Shown here in pieces: positions 27,965 to 38,256 of a DNA stretch of 64,000 nucleotides. This stretch comes from Flavobacterium daejeonense DSM 17708 (GTDB taxonomy: Bacteria; Bacteroidota; Bacteroidia; Flavobacteriales; Flavobacteriaceae). How positions within the stretch are numbered: position 1 is the first letter of the stretch; the number at the start of each line of letters is the position of its first letter. The notes under the pieces are model-generated. The model was given only the letters and a program-made list of their open reading frames with translations, was not told the origin of the DNA and did not search any database. The stretch covers positions 1-64,000 of the forward strand of contig NZ_AUDK01000014.1 of the NCBI RefSeq assembly GCF_000425425.1. Direction: 5' to 3'. The position numbers and the translations under genes are program-made.

Positions 27965-28510
27965 ATGAAGAAGGCGCTTTTGATTGTAGATATTCAAAAT
28001 GATTATTTTGTAAATGGAAAGATGCAACTTTTTAATTCTGAAGAAGCAGGAAAAAAAGCAAAATTAATACTGGAAAAATTTAGATCGGAGAATTTGCCAG
28101 TATTTCACATTCAGCACATTGCAACTAGGACAGATGCAACTTTTTTTATAAAAGGAACAAATGGCGTCGAAATTCATGACTACGTTAAACCTTTGAAAGA
28201 AGAGATTGTTATTGAAAAGACGTTTCCTAATAGTTTTAGGGAAACAGACCTTTTAAAATATTTGCAAGTACAAGAGATTACAGATTTAGTAATTGTTGGT
28301 ATGATGACACACATGTGTATTGATGCTACTACACGAGCAGCAAAAGATTTTGGGTTTAATTGTATAATTATTGAGGATGCTTGTGCAACAAAAGATCTTG
28401 AAGTAAATAACAAAAAAGTAAAAGCCAATGAAGTTCAGACTGCATTTTTATCTGCATTAAATTATTTCTATGCCAAGATAATCGATACAGAAAAATTTCT
28501 ATTGGAATAA
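27965..28510 (+). CDS. Isochorismatase-family cysteine hydrolase
   Basis: 181 residues from the ATG at 27965, the start that gives KKALLIVDIQNDYF; an upstream in-frame ATG would overlap the previous gene. Catalytic Asp in DIQNDYF, Lys in VIEKTFPNSF and Cys in GMMTHMCIDAT are present. Family members cleave isochorismate, nicotinamide or related amides; the substrate cannot be told. It sits between the HdrB-like gene and the ABC-ATPase-named gene. Confidence 0.85.
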   Translation: MKKALLIVDIQNDYFVNGKMQLFNSEEAGKKAKLILEKFRSENLPVFHIQHIATRTDATFFIKGTNGVEIHDYVKPLKEEIVIEKTFPNSFRETDLLKYLQVQEITDLVIVGMMTHMCIDATTRAAKDFGFNCIIIEDACATKDLEVNNKKVKANEVQTAFLSALNYFYAKIIDTEKFLLE

Positions 28511-28526
28511 TTTAAAAATAAAAAAA

Positions 28527-29009
28527 ATGTATATACCGTTTGAAAATTTACCGGAAGAATCCAGAATTTGGATTTATCAATCGAACAGAAAATTTTCGGA
28601 TGCCGAAATTTCTGAAATAGCAAATGATTTGGAGTTGTTTTTAAATGGCTGGGCTGCACATGGCACTAGTTTAGAAGCTTCTTATCAAATAAAATACAAC
28701 CGTTTTATAATCATTGCGGTGAATCAGGAAATTCAGGCAGCAACGGGTTGTTCTATTGATGCATCAGTTGCTTTTATTCAAAAATTGGAGCAAAAATACG
28801 ATGTAGATTTGTTGGATAAGATGAATGTGACTTTCAAATTAGGAGAATATATTGCTCACAAACCATTGCTGGATTTCAAAAAAATGGTGAAAGATAAAGC
28901 GGTTACTCAAAACACCGTTGTTTTTAATAATTTGATTAATACTATTCAGGAATTTAACGAAGTTTGGGAAGTGCCTGCAATAGATAGCTGGCATAGCCGT
29001 TTCTTTTAA
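28527..29009 (+). CDS. Conserved Bacteroidota protein (often misnamed ABC transporter ATPase)
   Basis: 160 residues. The pattern YIPFENLPEESRIWIYQSNR and LNGWAAHGTSLEASYQIKYN is familiar from a Bacteroidota family that databases call ABC transporter ATPase, but no Walker A, signature or Walker B motif is present, so that name is not supported. CSIDASVAFI suggests a possible conserved Cys. Function unknown. Confidence 0.7.
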   Translation: MYIPFENLPEESRIWIYQSNRKFSDAEISEIANDLELFLNGWAAHGTSLEASYQIKYNRFIIIAVNQEIQAATGCSIDASVAFIQKLEQKYDVDLLDKMNVTFKLGEYIAHKPLLDFKKMVKDKAVTQNTVVFNNLINTIQEFNEVWEVPAIDSWHSRFF

Positions 29010-29029
29010 AAAGACTAAAACAAATTATT

Positions 29030-30979
29030 ATGAAAAATAGAGACATCAAGATTTTAATTCTTTATGTCTTATTTTTTTTTGTAGCTGCCTGTAGTCCGAC
29101 AAAAAAGAATAAGTCTGAGACAACTTCGTCAGAAACAATAACGCAGCCAAAAGAGATTTCAACGGTTAGAGAAATAGCTTTGGATACAGTAAAACTACGA
29201 CAGTTTTATCAAAATTTAGATGCTTCAAAAACTGAAGCGGCACAATATTCTTCCTTTGAAAAAAACATCACTGTTTTGAAAAATGAAGAAGCCGTTTTGC
29301 CTATTAAAAATCTGGAAAATCAAAAGATTGCTTATGTGAAATTGGGTAATGCTTCCCATGATACTTTCTTAACTACATTAGGTAATTATACAGAAGTAAC
29401 GGAAATTACCGATACAAATCTGGTAAGTTTACAAGCAAAATTAACAGGATTTTCAAAAGTTATTATTGGTTATCATCCATTGGAAACTAATATTGAAACG
29501 ATTCAGTTTTCCGCTGCTGAATTGACGATGCTTAATACTTTAGCACAGCATAATTCGGTTATTTTAGATGTTTTTGCTTCTCCGGCAGTATTACAATCCA
29601 TTCCGGATTTTAGCAATATTAAAGGTTTAATTGTTTCTTATCAAAATTCACCAATAGCTCAAACGGTTTCTGCCGAATTAATTTTTGGCGCTATAAGTTC
29701 GCAAGGAAAATTACCAATCAATATATCCTCATCTTTCACGGAAAATTTAGGTTTATTATCTGAAAAACTTAATGTTTTAGGTTTTTCGACTCCGGAAAAT
29801 GTAGGTATGAATACCGCCATTTTATCTAAAATTGATGGTTTTGCTCAAAAAGCAATTGATGGCAAAATGACACCGGGAATGCAAATTTTAGTCGCCCGAA
29901 AAGGAAAAGTCATTTATCAAAAAGCTTTCGGCTATCATACTTACGAGAAAGATATTAAAGTTTCAAATTCGGATGTTTATGATTTGGCTTCTTTGACCAA
30001 AATTATTGCTACTTTACCCAATGTGATGCAGCAATACGATCAGGGAAAAATAAATATGGAAACGACTTTAGATATGATGTTGCCGGTTTTTAAAAATTCG
30101 AATAAAAAAGACATCACATTTAAAGAATTATTGTCTCATTATGCACGTTTGCAACCCTGGTATCCATTCTATAAAAATACCGTTGACAAAAAAGGAAATC
30201 CTTTGCCTCAATATTACAGAAACGTAGCAAGCGAAGAATTTTCTATAAAAATTGCCGAAAATCTATATTTAAGAAGTGATTATGAGGATACGATTTTGAA
30301 AATTATTGTAAACAGCAAATTATTGCCAAAGAGGGAATGTAAATACAGCGATTTTACTTTTATGATTTTAAAAGCCTATTTGGAAAATGCAACCGGAAAG
30401 AAATTAGATGTTTTAAGTATGGAAAACTTTTTTCAACCTTTAGGTTTGAATAATTCAATGTATAATCCCATTGGGAAAATAGATAAAAACCGAATTGTTC
30501 CAACAGAAGTAGATACTTATTTTAGAAATCAGACCGTTCAGGGATATGTGCATGATATAAGTGCAGCAATGCAGGGCGGAGTAGGCGGTCATGCCGGATT
30601 GTTTTCGAGTAGTTTGGATGTGGCTAAAATGATGCAGTTGTATCTACAAAAAGGGAGTTATGGCGGAAAGCGTTATTTCTCGGAAAAAACATTCAATGAC
30701 TTTAACAGTTGTTACTATTGTCCGCAAGGAAACAGAAGGGGAATTGGTTTTGACAAACCGCAACTAGGTGATTCAGGTCCCACTTGCGGTTGTGTTTCGA
30801 TGACTAGTTTTGGGCATACGGGGTTTACCGGAACAATGGCCTGGGCTGACCCAGCTGAAGAAATTGTTTATGTTTTTCTGTCTAACAGAACTTATCCGAA
30901 CGAATCGATGAATAAACTTTCCCGAGAAAATATTCGCGAAGATATTCAATCGGTTATTTATCAGGCTATTGAAAAGTAG
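29030..30979 (+). CDS. Lipoprotein serine hydrolase (class C beta-lactamase-like)
   Basis: 649 residues. A lipoprotein signal ends in VAACSPTK. Residues about 65-240 look like a glycoside hydrolase family 3 C-terminal domain (FEKNITVLKNEEAVLPI), and about 255-640 form a beta-lactamase/penicillin-binding-protein domain with DLASLTKI (Ser-x-x-Lys) and a later HTGFTGT in place of KTG. Longer Bacteroidota relatives carry the GH3 catalytic N-terminal domain in front, which is missing here. It may act in peptidoglycan recycling. Confidence 0.8.
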   Translation: MKNRDIKILILYVLFFFVAACSPTKKNKSETTSSETITQPKEISTVREIALDTVKLRQFYQNLDASKTEAAQYSSFEKNITVLKNEEAVLPIKNLENQKIAYVKLGNASHDTFLTTLGNYTEVTEITDTNLVSLQAKLTGFSKVIIGYHPLETNIETIQFSAAELTMLNTLAQHNSVILDVFASPAVLQSIPDFSNIKGLIVSYQNSPIAQTVSAELIFGAISSQGKLPINISSSFTENLGLLSEKLNVLGFSTPENVGMNTAILSKIDGFAQKAIDGKMTPGMQILVARKGKVIYQKAFGYHTYEKDIKVSNSDVYDLASLTKIIATLPNVMQQYDQGKINMETTLDMMLPVFKNSNKKDITFKELLSHYARLQPWYPFYKNTVDKKGNPLPQYYRNVASEEFSIKIAENLYLRSDYEDTILKIIVNSKLLPKRECKYSDFTFMILKAYLENATGKKLDVLSMENFFQPLGLNNSMYNPIGKIDKNRIVPTEVDTYFRNQTVQGYVHDISAAMQGGVGGHAGLFSSSLDVAKMMQLYLQKGSYGGKRYFSEKTFNDFNSCYYCPQGNRRGIGFDKPQLGDSGPTCGCVSMTSFGHTGFTGTMAWADPAEEIVYVFLSNRTYPNESMNKLSRENIREDIQSVIYQAIEK

Positions 30980-31073
30980 TTAGAAAACCCTGAGATTACC
31001 TTGGGCAGTTTTAGCCTTCTTTTATGAAATAAAAGGCTTATTTTTATTAATTTAGGCGTATTAAAAATTACAG

Positions 31074-32222
31074 ATGAAAATAGCAATAGTTTGTTATCCA
31101 ACCTTTGGAGGAAGTGGTGTTGTCGCTACCGAATTAGGGTTGGAATTAGCACGTTTAGGTCATGAAGTTCATTTTATAACCTACAGTCAGCCGGTTCGAT
31201 TAGCCTTGTTGAGTCCTAATGTGCATTATCATGAAGTAAATGTACCGGAATATCCTTTGTTTCATTATCAGCCATATGAATTAGCCCTTTCGAGTAAATT
31301 GGTCGATATGGTGAAACTTTATAAAATAGATGTGTTGCATGTACATTATGCTATTCCTCACGCTTATGCCGGTTATATGGCTAAGCAAATGTTGAAAAAT
31401 GAAGGAATCGAAATTCCGATGATTACTACTTTGCACGGAACCGATATTACCCTGGTGGGGAATCATCCGCACTATAAACCGGCGGTAAGTTTCAGTATCA
31501 ATAAATCGGATGTGGTGACTTCTGTTTCTCAAAGTCTAAAAGACGACACGTATAATTTGTTCAAAATTAAAAGGGATATTCATGTGATTCCTAATTTTAT
31601 TGAATTGGATAAAAACAATAACGAATACAATGTTCCCTGCCGACGTTCTTTGATTGCAAAGCCCGAAGAACGCATTATTACGCATATTTCCAATTTCAGA
31701 AAAGTAAAATGCATTCCGGATATTATTCAAATATTTTATAAAATTCAACAGGAGATTCCAGCCAAATTGTTAATGGTAGGAGATGGTCCGGAAAAGGAAA
31801 AAGCTGAATTATTATGTCAGGAATTAGGTATTTTAGAGAAAGTAATCTTTTTTGGAAACAGTAATGAAATAGATAAAATTTTAAGTAATTCAGATTTGTT
31901 TTTACTGCCTTCAGAAACCGAAAGTTTCGGATTAGCAGCTCTGGAAGCCATGGCCTGGGGTGTTCCGGTAATTTCCAGTAATTCCGGTGGTTTGCCTGAG
32001 GTGAATTTCGAAGGGGTTTCAGGTTATTTGAGTGATGTGGGTAACGTTGAGGAAATGGCCGAAAATGCTTTGAAAATTTTAAAAGAGGATTCGGTTTTAA
32101 CTCAGTTTAAGGAAAATGCTTTGTCGGTGGCAAAGAAATTTGATATCAAATTAATTTTGCCTTTGTATATTGATATTTACGAGAAAGCCATCAAAAAATA
32201 TTCTAAAAAATGCAAGCAATAA
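31074..32222 (+). CDS. bshA: N-acetyl-alpha-D-glucosaminyl L-malate synthase BshA
   Basis: 382 residues, GT-B fold glycosyltransferase family 4. [16 protein letters not shown] at the N-terminus, [11 protein letters not shown], and [21 protein letters not shown] at the nucleotide-sugar site are characteristic of BshA. First step of bacillithiol synthesis from UDP-GlcNAc and malate. bshB/bshC are not in the window. Confidence 0.92.
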   Translation: MKIAIVCYPTFGGSGVVATELGLELARLGHEVHFITYSQPVRLALLSPNVHYHEVNVPEYPLFHYQPYELALSSKLVDMVKLYKIDVLHVHYAIPHAYAGYMAKQMLKNEGIEIPMITTLHGTDITLVGNHPHYKPAVSFSINKSDVVTSVSQSLKDDTYNLFKIKRDIHVIPNFIELDKNNNEYNVPCRRSLIAKPEERIITHISNFRKVKCIPDIIQIFYKIQQEIPAKLLMVGDGPEKEKAELLCQELGILEKVIFFGNSNEIDKILSNSDLFLLPSETESFGLAALEAMAWGVPVISSNSGGLPEVNFEGVSGYLSDVGNVEEMAENALKILKEDSVLTQFKENALSVAKKFDIKLILPLYIDIYEKAIKKYSKKCKQ

Positions 32223-32253
32223 TCTAAACCGGATAATGATTAAAAGATTAGAA

Positions 32254-32682
32254 ATGAAAAAAAGTATTCTGGTATTAGTTTTAATGATAACTTTATTTTC
32301 CTGTAAAACGACTGTAAAAGTTCCCGAAAAGAAAGCTTTATATGAAGTTTTGCTACAGCAAAATGACGGCGGAGGAAATATTAATTTCTATGAAATTTTA
32401 ACCGAACCCAAAGAGATTAAAATGCTGTTAGGCGACGAAAAGCTGATAGGAAAAATTAGTGCCAATGATGTGCAGGAATCTAATTTTATTATTCTGAATA
32501 TGGGTAAAAAACCCACCGGAGGTTATTCTATTACAGTAGATAAGGTCACAGAAACCGATACAAATATTGTGATTAAAGTTAAAGAACACCATCCGGAACC
32601 CGGAGCAATGCTCACACAAAGTATAACTTATCCTTATACGGTAGTGAAAATAAACTCAAAAAAACCGATAGTAGTCCAATAA
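32254..32682 (+). CDS. PrcB-like lipoprotein
   Basis: 142 residues from the ATG at 32254, chosen because it opens a lipoprotein signal (MKKSILVLVLMITLFSCK). The later GKKPTGGYSITVDKV and HHPEPGAMLTQSITYPYTVV match the PrcB C-terminal family, first known from a Treponema protease complex. Role here unknown. Confidence 0.75.
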   Translation: MKKSILVLVLMITLFSCKTTVKVPEKKALYEVLLQQNDGGGNINFYEILTEPKEIKMLLGDEKLIGKISANDVQESNFIILNMGKKPTGGYSITVDKVTETDTNIVIKVKEHHPEPGAMLTQSITYPYTVVKINSKKPIVVQ

Positions 32683-32684
32683 AA

Positions 32685-32714
32685 AAATGCCACCTTAAAC
32701 GGGTGGCATTTTTA
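32685..32714. terminator. Bidirectional terminator
   Basis: ATGCCACC and GGTGGCAT pair in an 8-bp stem between convergent genes, with A before and T after, so it can serve both strands. Confidence 0.8.
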
Positions 32715-32732
32715 TGTGTATTTTTTTTAGGA

Positions 32733-33215
32733 TTAGAATTGGTATCTGATACCTAAAGCGATGTCCGGACCAAAATTATCTCCGCTAACATTATCAGAAA
32801 AATATAATTCAGGTCTGATGTCTAAAGAAAGTTGAATTGGCACTTCGTCAAAACCATATTCAATACCAAGATCTCCGGCTACAAAAACGAAAGTTTTGTT
32901 GTAATCGGCATTTTTAGCATTCCAGTTACCAACACCACCACCAACACCGGCGTACCAGTTAAAACCACCATCAATGTTCCAAACCCATTGGTAAATACCT
33001 GTTAATTTGAAAGCATCAACATTGTTGTTGTTTCTCCATCCTAAGTCTAACTCTAAACGGTTATTGTCAGACAAACCTCTTTGGTAGGATATCTCACCAC
33101 CAAAACCATCGTTGTCTCCTAAACGTAAACCCAGAGCGTTTTTTGAAATTTCCTGTGCTTGTGTGCTGAATGCTAATCCCATTAGCATAAAAGCTGATAA
33201 AATGATTTTTTTCAT
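32733..33215 (-). CDS. Small outer membrane beta-barrel protein
   Basis: 160 residues: signal peptide (MKKIILSAFMLMGLAFSTQAQ) followed by amphipathic strands rich in Gly, Asn and aromatics, ending in IALGIRYQF with the terminal Phe of an outer membrane barrel. Probably an eight-stranded OmpW/OmpA-like barrel; function unknown. Confidence 0.8.
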   Translation of the reverse strand: MKKIILSAFMLMGLAFSTQAQEISKNALGLRLGDNDGFGGEISYQRGLSDNNRLELDLGWRNNNNVDAFKLTGIYQWVWNIDGGFNWYAGVGGGVGNWNAKNADYNKTFVFVAGDLGIEYGFDEVPIQLSLDIRPELYFSDNVSGDNFGPDIALGIRYQF

Positions 33216-33331
33216 AATTTAAGTTTTGATATTACAAATCTACAATTATTCTTAAACGTGACATTTATTATATAATTATAATCTTTTACAGAATTCCCAT
33301 TTTTTTTTAATCGGAATCTATATACAAAACG

Positions 33332-34183
33332 TTATTTGGGAAGAATAATAGATGCAATAAGTTGTTCCTCAGTAAGTTCCTCTTTTTCTATGCTGATTTC
33401 TGTTTCGGCGTATTTGGATTCTTCGTAACGAAATAATTTCCATTTTTTTCGGTTGTATTCTAAAGCAGTCAGATTTTCAACCCAATCTCCGGAGTTTAAA
33501 TACATTGTTGAGCCATTTTTATTGTTTTTTTTCAAAATTTTTGGCTCGTGAATATGACCGCAAATTACATAGTCATAATGGTTTTCAATGGCTAATTCGG
33601 TTGCGGTTTCTTCAAAATCCGAAATATGTTTGACTGCCTTTTTAACGCTGGCTTTGATTTTTTTTGAAAAAGAATAAGGTTCCTGACCTATTTTTTTGAG
33701 ACACCAATTGATAAAACGATTCATCAGAATCAGATAATCATATCCTAAACCGCCTAATTTAGCAATCCATTTGGCATGATTTACCGAAGCGTCAAAAACA
33801 TCACCGTGAAAAATCCATGCCTTTTTATCATTTAGTTCTAAAACAAGTTTATCCGCCAGTATAAAATTCCCCATGTTCATTTCGGTAAATTTCCGAAGCA
33901 TCTCATCATGATTTCCTGTGATGTAATACACTTTAGTACCTTTGGAAGCAAAGCTTATTATTTTTTGGATGACTTTTAAATGTGATTTTGGGAAATAAGA
34001 TTTTCTAAATTGCCAGATATCAATAATATCGCCGTTTAATACCAAAATTTCCGGTTTTATTGACGAAAGGTAGTTGTGCAATTCTTTAGCATGACTTCCG
34101 TAAGTTCCCAGGTGAACATCGGAGATTACAACTACTTCAACTTTTCTTTTTTTCAATTGATTTATTAATTTGTTGTTATGCAA
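33332..34183 (-). CDS. UDP-2,3-diacylglucosamine diphosphatase-like metallophosphoesterase
   Basis: 283 residues from TTG at 34183. Metal ligands are in SDVHLGTYGSHA, LNGDIIDIW, TGNHDEML, FHGDVFD and CGHIHEP, the order of LpxH-type phosphoesterases. LpxH cleaves UDP-diacylglucosamine in lipid A synthesis. The C-terminal tail of about 40 residues is acidic. LpxH itself or a LpxH-like paralogue. Confidence 0.78.
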   Translation of the reverse strand: MHNNKLINQLKKRKVEVVVISDVHLGTYGSHAKELHNYLSSIKPEILVLNGDIIDIWQFRKSYFPKSHLKVIQKIISFASKGTKVYYITGNHDEMLRKFTEMNMGNFILADKLVLELNDKKAWIFHGDVFDASVNHAKWIAKLGGLGYDYLILMNRFINWCLKKIGQEPYSFSKKIKASVKKAVKHISDFEETATELAIENHYDYVICGHIHEPKILKKNNKNGSTMYLNSGDWVENLTALEYNRKKWKLFRYEESKYAETEISIEKEELTEEQLIASIILPK

Positions 34184-34342
34184 ATTAACATTGCCAATAT
34201 GAATTCAATTTAAAGTTAAGGTTAATAAAAAAGTTTCTTATTGTAAATGAAGACTTTGTTTTAGGTCTAAGTTTTGAAATCTTTAAATCTTTAATTTTTA
34301 AAGCTAAAACTAAAATATTACATTTGTTCAAAATTTTTTATA

Positions 34343-35407
34343 ATGGCAGGAAATAGCTACGGAACCCTATTTAGAATCACAACTTTTGGAGAATCACACG
34401 GAGAAGCTTTAGGAGGAATTATTGATGGATGTCCATCAGGAATTGCATTAGATTTTGATGCAATTGAATTAGAAATGTCAAGAAGAAAACCGGGACAGTC
34501 AGCGATAGTTACCCAACGTAAAGAACCGGATGCCGTACAATTTTTATCCGGAATTTTCGAAGGAAAAACAACCGGAACACCTATTGGGTTTATTATTCCC
34601 AATACCAATCAAAAATCAGACGATTATTCGCATATAAAAGATAATTACCGTCCTAGTCATGCAGATTATGTGTATGATCAAAAATACGGTTTCAGAGATT
34701 ATCGCGGAGGAGGAAGAAGCTCTGCCCGTGAAACAGCCAGCAGAGTAGTAGCCGGTGCTATTGCTAAACAAATGTTGTCTGATATTAAAATTCAGGCTTA
34801 TGTTTCTGCTGTTGGTCCGTTGTCTTTGGATAAATCCTATGAGGAATTAGATTTTTCTAAAATTGAGAGCAATCCGGTGCGTTGTCCGGATGAAGCAATG
34901 GCGGCCACAATGGAAGATTATATCAAACAAATTCGTAAAGAAGGAGATACAGTAGGTGGTGTGGTGACTTGTGTAATCCAAAATGTACCTGTTGGTTTAG
35001 GAGAACCGGTTTTTGATAAATTGCACGCTGAATTAGGAAAAGCAATGCTTTCTATCAATGCTGTAAAAGGTTTTGAATTTGGCAGCGGATTTGAAGGTTC
35101 AAAAATGAAAGGAAGTCAGCATAATGATTTGTACAATGCTGACGGAACTACTAAAACGAATCTTTCAGGTGGAATTCAGGGAGGAATAAGTAACGGAATG
35201 GATATTTATTTCAGAGTAGCTTTTAAACCTGTGGCGACTATTATGCAAAAACAGGATTCATTGAATAATAAAGGTGAAATTACCGAGATGACGGGAAAAG
35301 GGCGTCACGATCCTTGTGTGGTGCCACGTGCAGTGCCAATTGTGGAAGCCATGGCAGCCATTGTTTTGGCTGATTTTTATTTGATAAATAAAACTTACGC
35401 AAAATAG
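34343..35407 (+). CDS. aroC: Chorismate synthase
   Basis: 354 residues. [47 protein letters not shown] and [15 protein letters not shown] are the family signatures binding FMN and EPSP. Last step of the shikimate pathway. Stands alone here, divergent from the LpxH-like gene. Confidence 0.97.
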   Translation: MAGNSYGTLFRITTFGESHGEALGGIIDGCPSGIALDFDAIELEMSRRKPGQSAIVTQRKEPDAVQFLSGIFEGKTTGTPIGFIIPNTNQKSDDYSHIKDNYRPSHADYVYDQKYGFRDYRGGGRSSARETASRVVAGAIAKQMLSDIKIQAYVSAVGPLSLDKSYEELDFSKIESNPVRCPDEAMAATMEDYIKQIRKEGDTVGGVVTCVIQNVPVGLGEPVFDKLHAELGKAMLSINAVKGFEFGSGFEGSKMKGSQHNDLYNADGTTKTNLSGGIQGGISNGMDIYFRVAFKPVATIMQKQDSLNNKGEITEMTGKGRHDPCVVPRAVPIVEAMAAIVLADFYLINKTYAK

Positions 35408-35508
35408 CAAGCTAAGGATTTTTTTTATTTTTGCCTATAAGAGGTGATTTGTTGAGATATTCTTTTGGTTTCTAGATAAAATATTATAATTTTTCAGTGA
35501 AACTGTTA

Positions 35509-35538
35509 AAAACTCCTCTGAGAACAGAGGAGTTTTTT
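35509..35538. terminator. Terminator between aroC and the symporter gene
   Basis: ACTCCTCTG and CAGAGGAGT form a 9-bp stem with a 4-base loop and a T run; A run before the stem allows the reverse strand too. Confidence 0.85.
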
Positions 35539-35570
35539 ATTAGTAAAATTTAAACTAACATAAATTAAGG

Positions 35571-36851
35571 ATGAAGAAAAAAGGCCTGGCTTTGCATTGG
35601 AAAATAGTTTTAGGAATCGTTCTGGGATTGTTGTTTGGATTCCTAATGAAAAATTTTGAGTTGAAAGATTTTGTGGTGGATTGGATAAAACCATTTGGAA
35701 CTGTTTTTATTAATTTATTAAAAATGATTGCCGTTCCCTTGATTATTGTTTCTTTAATTGTGGGTTTAGCCGATTTGAAAGATATTTCCAAACTATCAAG
35801 ATTAGGAGGGAGAACGGTATTGTTTTATTTAGGAACTACTTTTTTTGCAGTTTCTTTAGGATTGGTTTTGGCCAATATTGTAAAACCGGGAAGTTATATT
35901 AATCAGGAAGCAAGGGAGAGTTTGTTGTCAAATTTTGCCGGTGATGCTTCGCAAAAAATTGAGTTGGCACAAAAAGCTAAAGAAAGTGGTCCTCTTCAGC
36001 CATTGGTAGATATTGTGCCGGATAATATTTTTACAGCTATGGGAGATAATTCCAGTATGTTGCAGGTTATTCTATTTGTGGTTCTTATTGGTATTGGTTT
36101 GATTTTAATTGAAGAAGAAAAAGCAAAACCGGTTGTTGATTTTTTCAAAGGAATGAATGATGTCATTTTGAAAATAATAGACATTATTATGTTGTTTTCA
36201 CCTTATGGAGTTTTTGCCTTAATGGCAGCTTTAATGGTTGAAATCCCGGGATTTTCAACCTTAGAAGCACTGGCTATTTATGGTTTGACTGTTTTATTAG
36301 GTTTGATAATAATGACTTTCTTATTTTATCCTACTTTACTAATGTTATTGGCCAAAGTAAGTCCTAAACGGTTTTTTAAAGCGATGGCTCCGGCTCAATT
36401 ATTAGCTTTTTCAACCAGTTCCAGTGCCGCTACACTTCCGGTAACAATGGAATGTGTAACAGATAATTTGGGTGTTGATGAAGAGGTTTCCAGTTTTGTT
36501 TTGCCTTTGGGAGCTACGGTAAATATGGACGGAACCAGTTTGTATCAGGCGGTGGCTGCTATTTTTATTGCTCAGGCCATGCTTCCTTATTCATTGGATT
36601 TCTCTACACAGGCTATGATTGTAATTACAGCTACTTTAGCATCAATTGGTTCGGCAGCTGTGCCAAGTGCCGGAATGGTAATGCTGGTAATTGTTTTAGG
36701 ACAGGCTGGAATTCCTGAGGCCGGATTGGCTTTAATTTTTGCTATCGACCGGCCTTTGGATATGTGCAGAACAGTGGTGAATATTACCAGCGATGCTACT
36801 GTGGCGACGATTGTTGCTAAATCGGTGGGGAAACTAAACAGTAAGTCTTAA
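35571..36851 (+). CDS. Dicarboxylate/amino acid:cation symporter
   Basis: 426 residues, many membrane helices. AFSTSSSAATLPVTMEC (hairpin loop 1), LGATVNMDGTSLYQA and IDRPLDMCRTVVNITSDATVA are the substrate- and sodium-site motifs of the DAACS (GltP/GltT/DctA) family. Imports glutamate, aspartate or C4 dicarboxylates with H+ or Na+. Confidence 0.92.
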   Translation: MKKKGLALHWKIVLGIVLGLLFGFLMKNFELKDFVVDWIKPFGTVFINLLKMIAVPLIIVSLIVGLADLKDISKLSRLGGRTVLFYLGTTFFAVSLGLVLANIVKPGSYINQEARESLLSNFAGDASQKIELAQKAKESGPLQPLVDIVPDNIFTAMGDNSSMLQVILFVVLIGIGLILIEEEKAKPVVDFFKGMNDVILKIIDIIMLFSPYGVFALMAALMVEIPGFSTLEALAIYGLTVLLGLIIMTFLFYPTLLMLLAKVSPKRFFKAMAPAQLLAFSTSSSAATLPVTMECVTDNLGVDEEVSSFVLPLGATVNMDGTSLYQAVAAIFIAQAMLPYSLDFSTQAMIVITATLASIGSAAVPSAGMVMLVIVLGQAGIPEAGLALIFAIDRPLDMCRTVVNITSDATVATIVAKSVGKLNSKS

Positions 36852-36865
36852 TTTATATAAAACAA

Positions 36866-36893
36866 AAAACGTTGGTTTAGTACCAACGTTTTT
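36866..36893. terminator. Terminator at the convergent symporter/rhlE ends
   Basis: AAAACGTTGGT and ACCAACGTTTT form the stem; the hairpin overlaps the last codons of the leftward helicase gene and serves both directions. Confidence 0.8.
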
Positions 36894-38127
36894 TGTTTTT
36901 CTTAGAAGCATCTGATTTTCTGGATTTAGTCGATTTTCCGCTTCGGTTATTGTTTTTGGGTTTGCTTTCCGTTTGTTCAGGACTTCCGGAATGCCATTGA
37001 TACGGATGATCAGTGATGGTTTTTACATCAACTTTTATGAGTCGTTGAATATCTTTCCAATAAACATGTTCGTCTTTTCCGCAAAAAGAAATTGCAATTC
37101 CGCCATTCCCGGCACGTCCGGTTCTTCCTATTCGATGGACATAAGTTTCGGGAATATTCGGTAAATCAAAGTTAATTACATAAGGTAACTGATCGATGTC
37201 AATTCCTCGTGCTGCAATATCAGTAGCGATAAGTACACCAATTTCTTTATTTTTAAAAGCATCTAAAACGCGTTGTCGGGCGCTTTGTGATTTATCACCG
37301 TGAATGGCTTCGGCGGCTACATTTTTTTTGCGCAGCGCTTTTACAATATTATCGGCACCATGTTTGGTTCGGGCAAATACTAAAACATCTGTCAGATTTT
37401 CATTGTGCAGCAAACTGTGAAGCAGGTTTCTTTTTTCGCCTTTTTCAACAAAATAAATACGTTGTTCTACTTTTTCGGCTGTGGAAGAAACCGGAGAAAC
37501 TGTAACTGTTTCCGGATCGGTTAAGAACATTTCGGCTAATTCCCTGATGGCAATTGGCATCGTGGCCGAAAAGAATAAGGTTTGACGGTTTTTAGGAGTC
37601 AGTTTTACGATTTTTTTTACATCGTTTACAAATCCCATGTCGAGCATTTGATCGGCTTCATCTAAAACTAAGGTGTGTAAATGATCTAAGTTTACAAAGC
37701 CTTGTTTGTGTAAATCCAACAATCGTCCGGGAGTTGCAATTAGAATGTCGATTCCTTTTTTTAATTCATCTACCTGAGGATTTTGGGAAACTCCTCCAAA
37801 AATAGTCAGCTGTGTAAGGTTCGTATATTTGGCATAAGTATTAAAACTTTGACCAATTTGCACCGCTAATTCCCGAGTAGGAGTGATGACCAATGCGCGG
37901 ATTTGTTTTGATTTTTTGGAAGAACCAACTATTCGGTGCAATTGATGAATGATCGGAATAGCAAAAGCAGCCGTTTTTCCGGTTCCGGTTTGGGCGCAAC
38001 CAATCAAATCAGTTCCGGCTAATATAAGGGGAATCGCTTGTTCCTGAATAGGGGTAGGTTTGGTGTAACCTTCTTCAAAAACCGCTTTTTGAATACTTTT
38101 TGAAAGTGATAAATCTTCGAATAACAT
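36877..38127 (-). CDS. rhlE: DEAD-box RNA helicase, RhlE-like
   Basis: 416 residues: Q motif (GYTKPTPIQEQAIP), AQTGTGKT, DEAD box in LVLDEADQML, FFSATM, and YVHRIGRTGRAG. The C-terminal 45 residues are rich in Lys, Ser, Asn, an RNA-binding tail. Works on ribosome assembly or mRNA decay. A TATCTTTG -7 element lies upstream (38174-38181, minus strand). Confidence 0.92.
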   Translation of the reverse strand: MLFEDLSLSKSIQKAVFEEGYTKPTPIQEQAIPLILAGTDLIGCAQTGTGKTAAFAIPIIHQLHRIVGSSKKSKQIRALVITPTRELAVQIGQSFNTYAKYTNLTQLTIFGGVSQNPQVDELKKGIDILIATPGRLLDLHKQGFVNLDHLHTLVLDEADQMLDMGFVNDVKKIVKLTPKNRQTLFFSATMPIAIRELAEMFLTDPETVTVSPVSSTAEKVEQRIYFVEKGEKRNLLHSLLHNENLTDVLVFARTKHGADNIVKALRKKNVAAEAIHGDKSQSARQRVLDAFKNKEIGVLIATDIAARGIDIDQLPYVINFDLPNIPETYVHRIGRTGRAGNGGIAISFCGKDEHVYWKDIQRLIKVDVKTITDHPYQWHSGSPEQTESKPKNNNRSGKSTKSRKSDASKKNKKRWY

Positions 38128-38173
38128 AAGTTTGGTGTTAATTATCCTGTAAGCGTTACAGTGATAAGTGCTG

Positions 38174-38181
38174 CAAAGATA
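38174..38181 (-). promoter_or_regulatory. -7 element of rhlE promoter
   Basis: TATCTTTG on the minus strand fits TAnnTTTG exactly, about 50 bases before the start codon. Confidence 0.5.
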
Positions 38182-38256
38182 GTATTATTATTCCGGATGC
38201 TTATTGCGTAATGCGGTTTCGAAGTTTTAAATTAAGGATTCTAAAAGCCATTTGTT

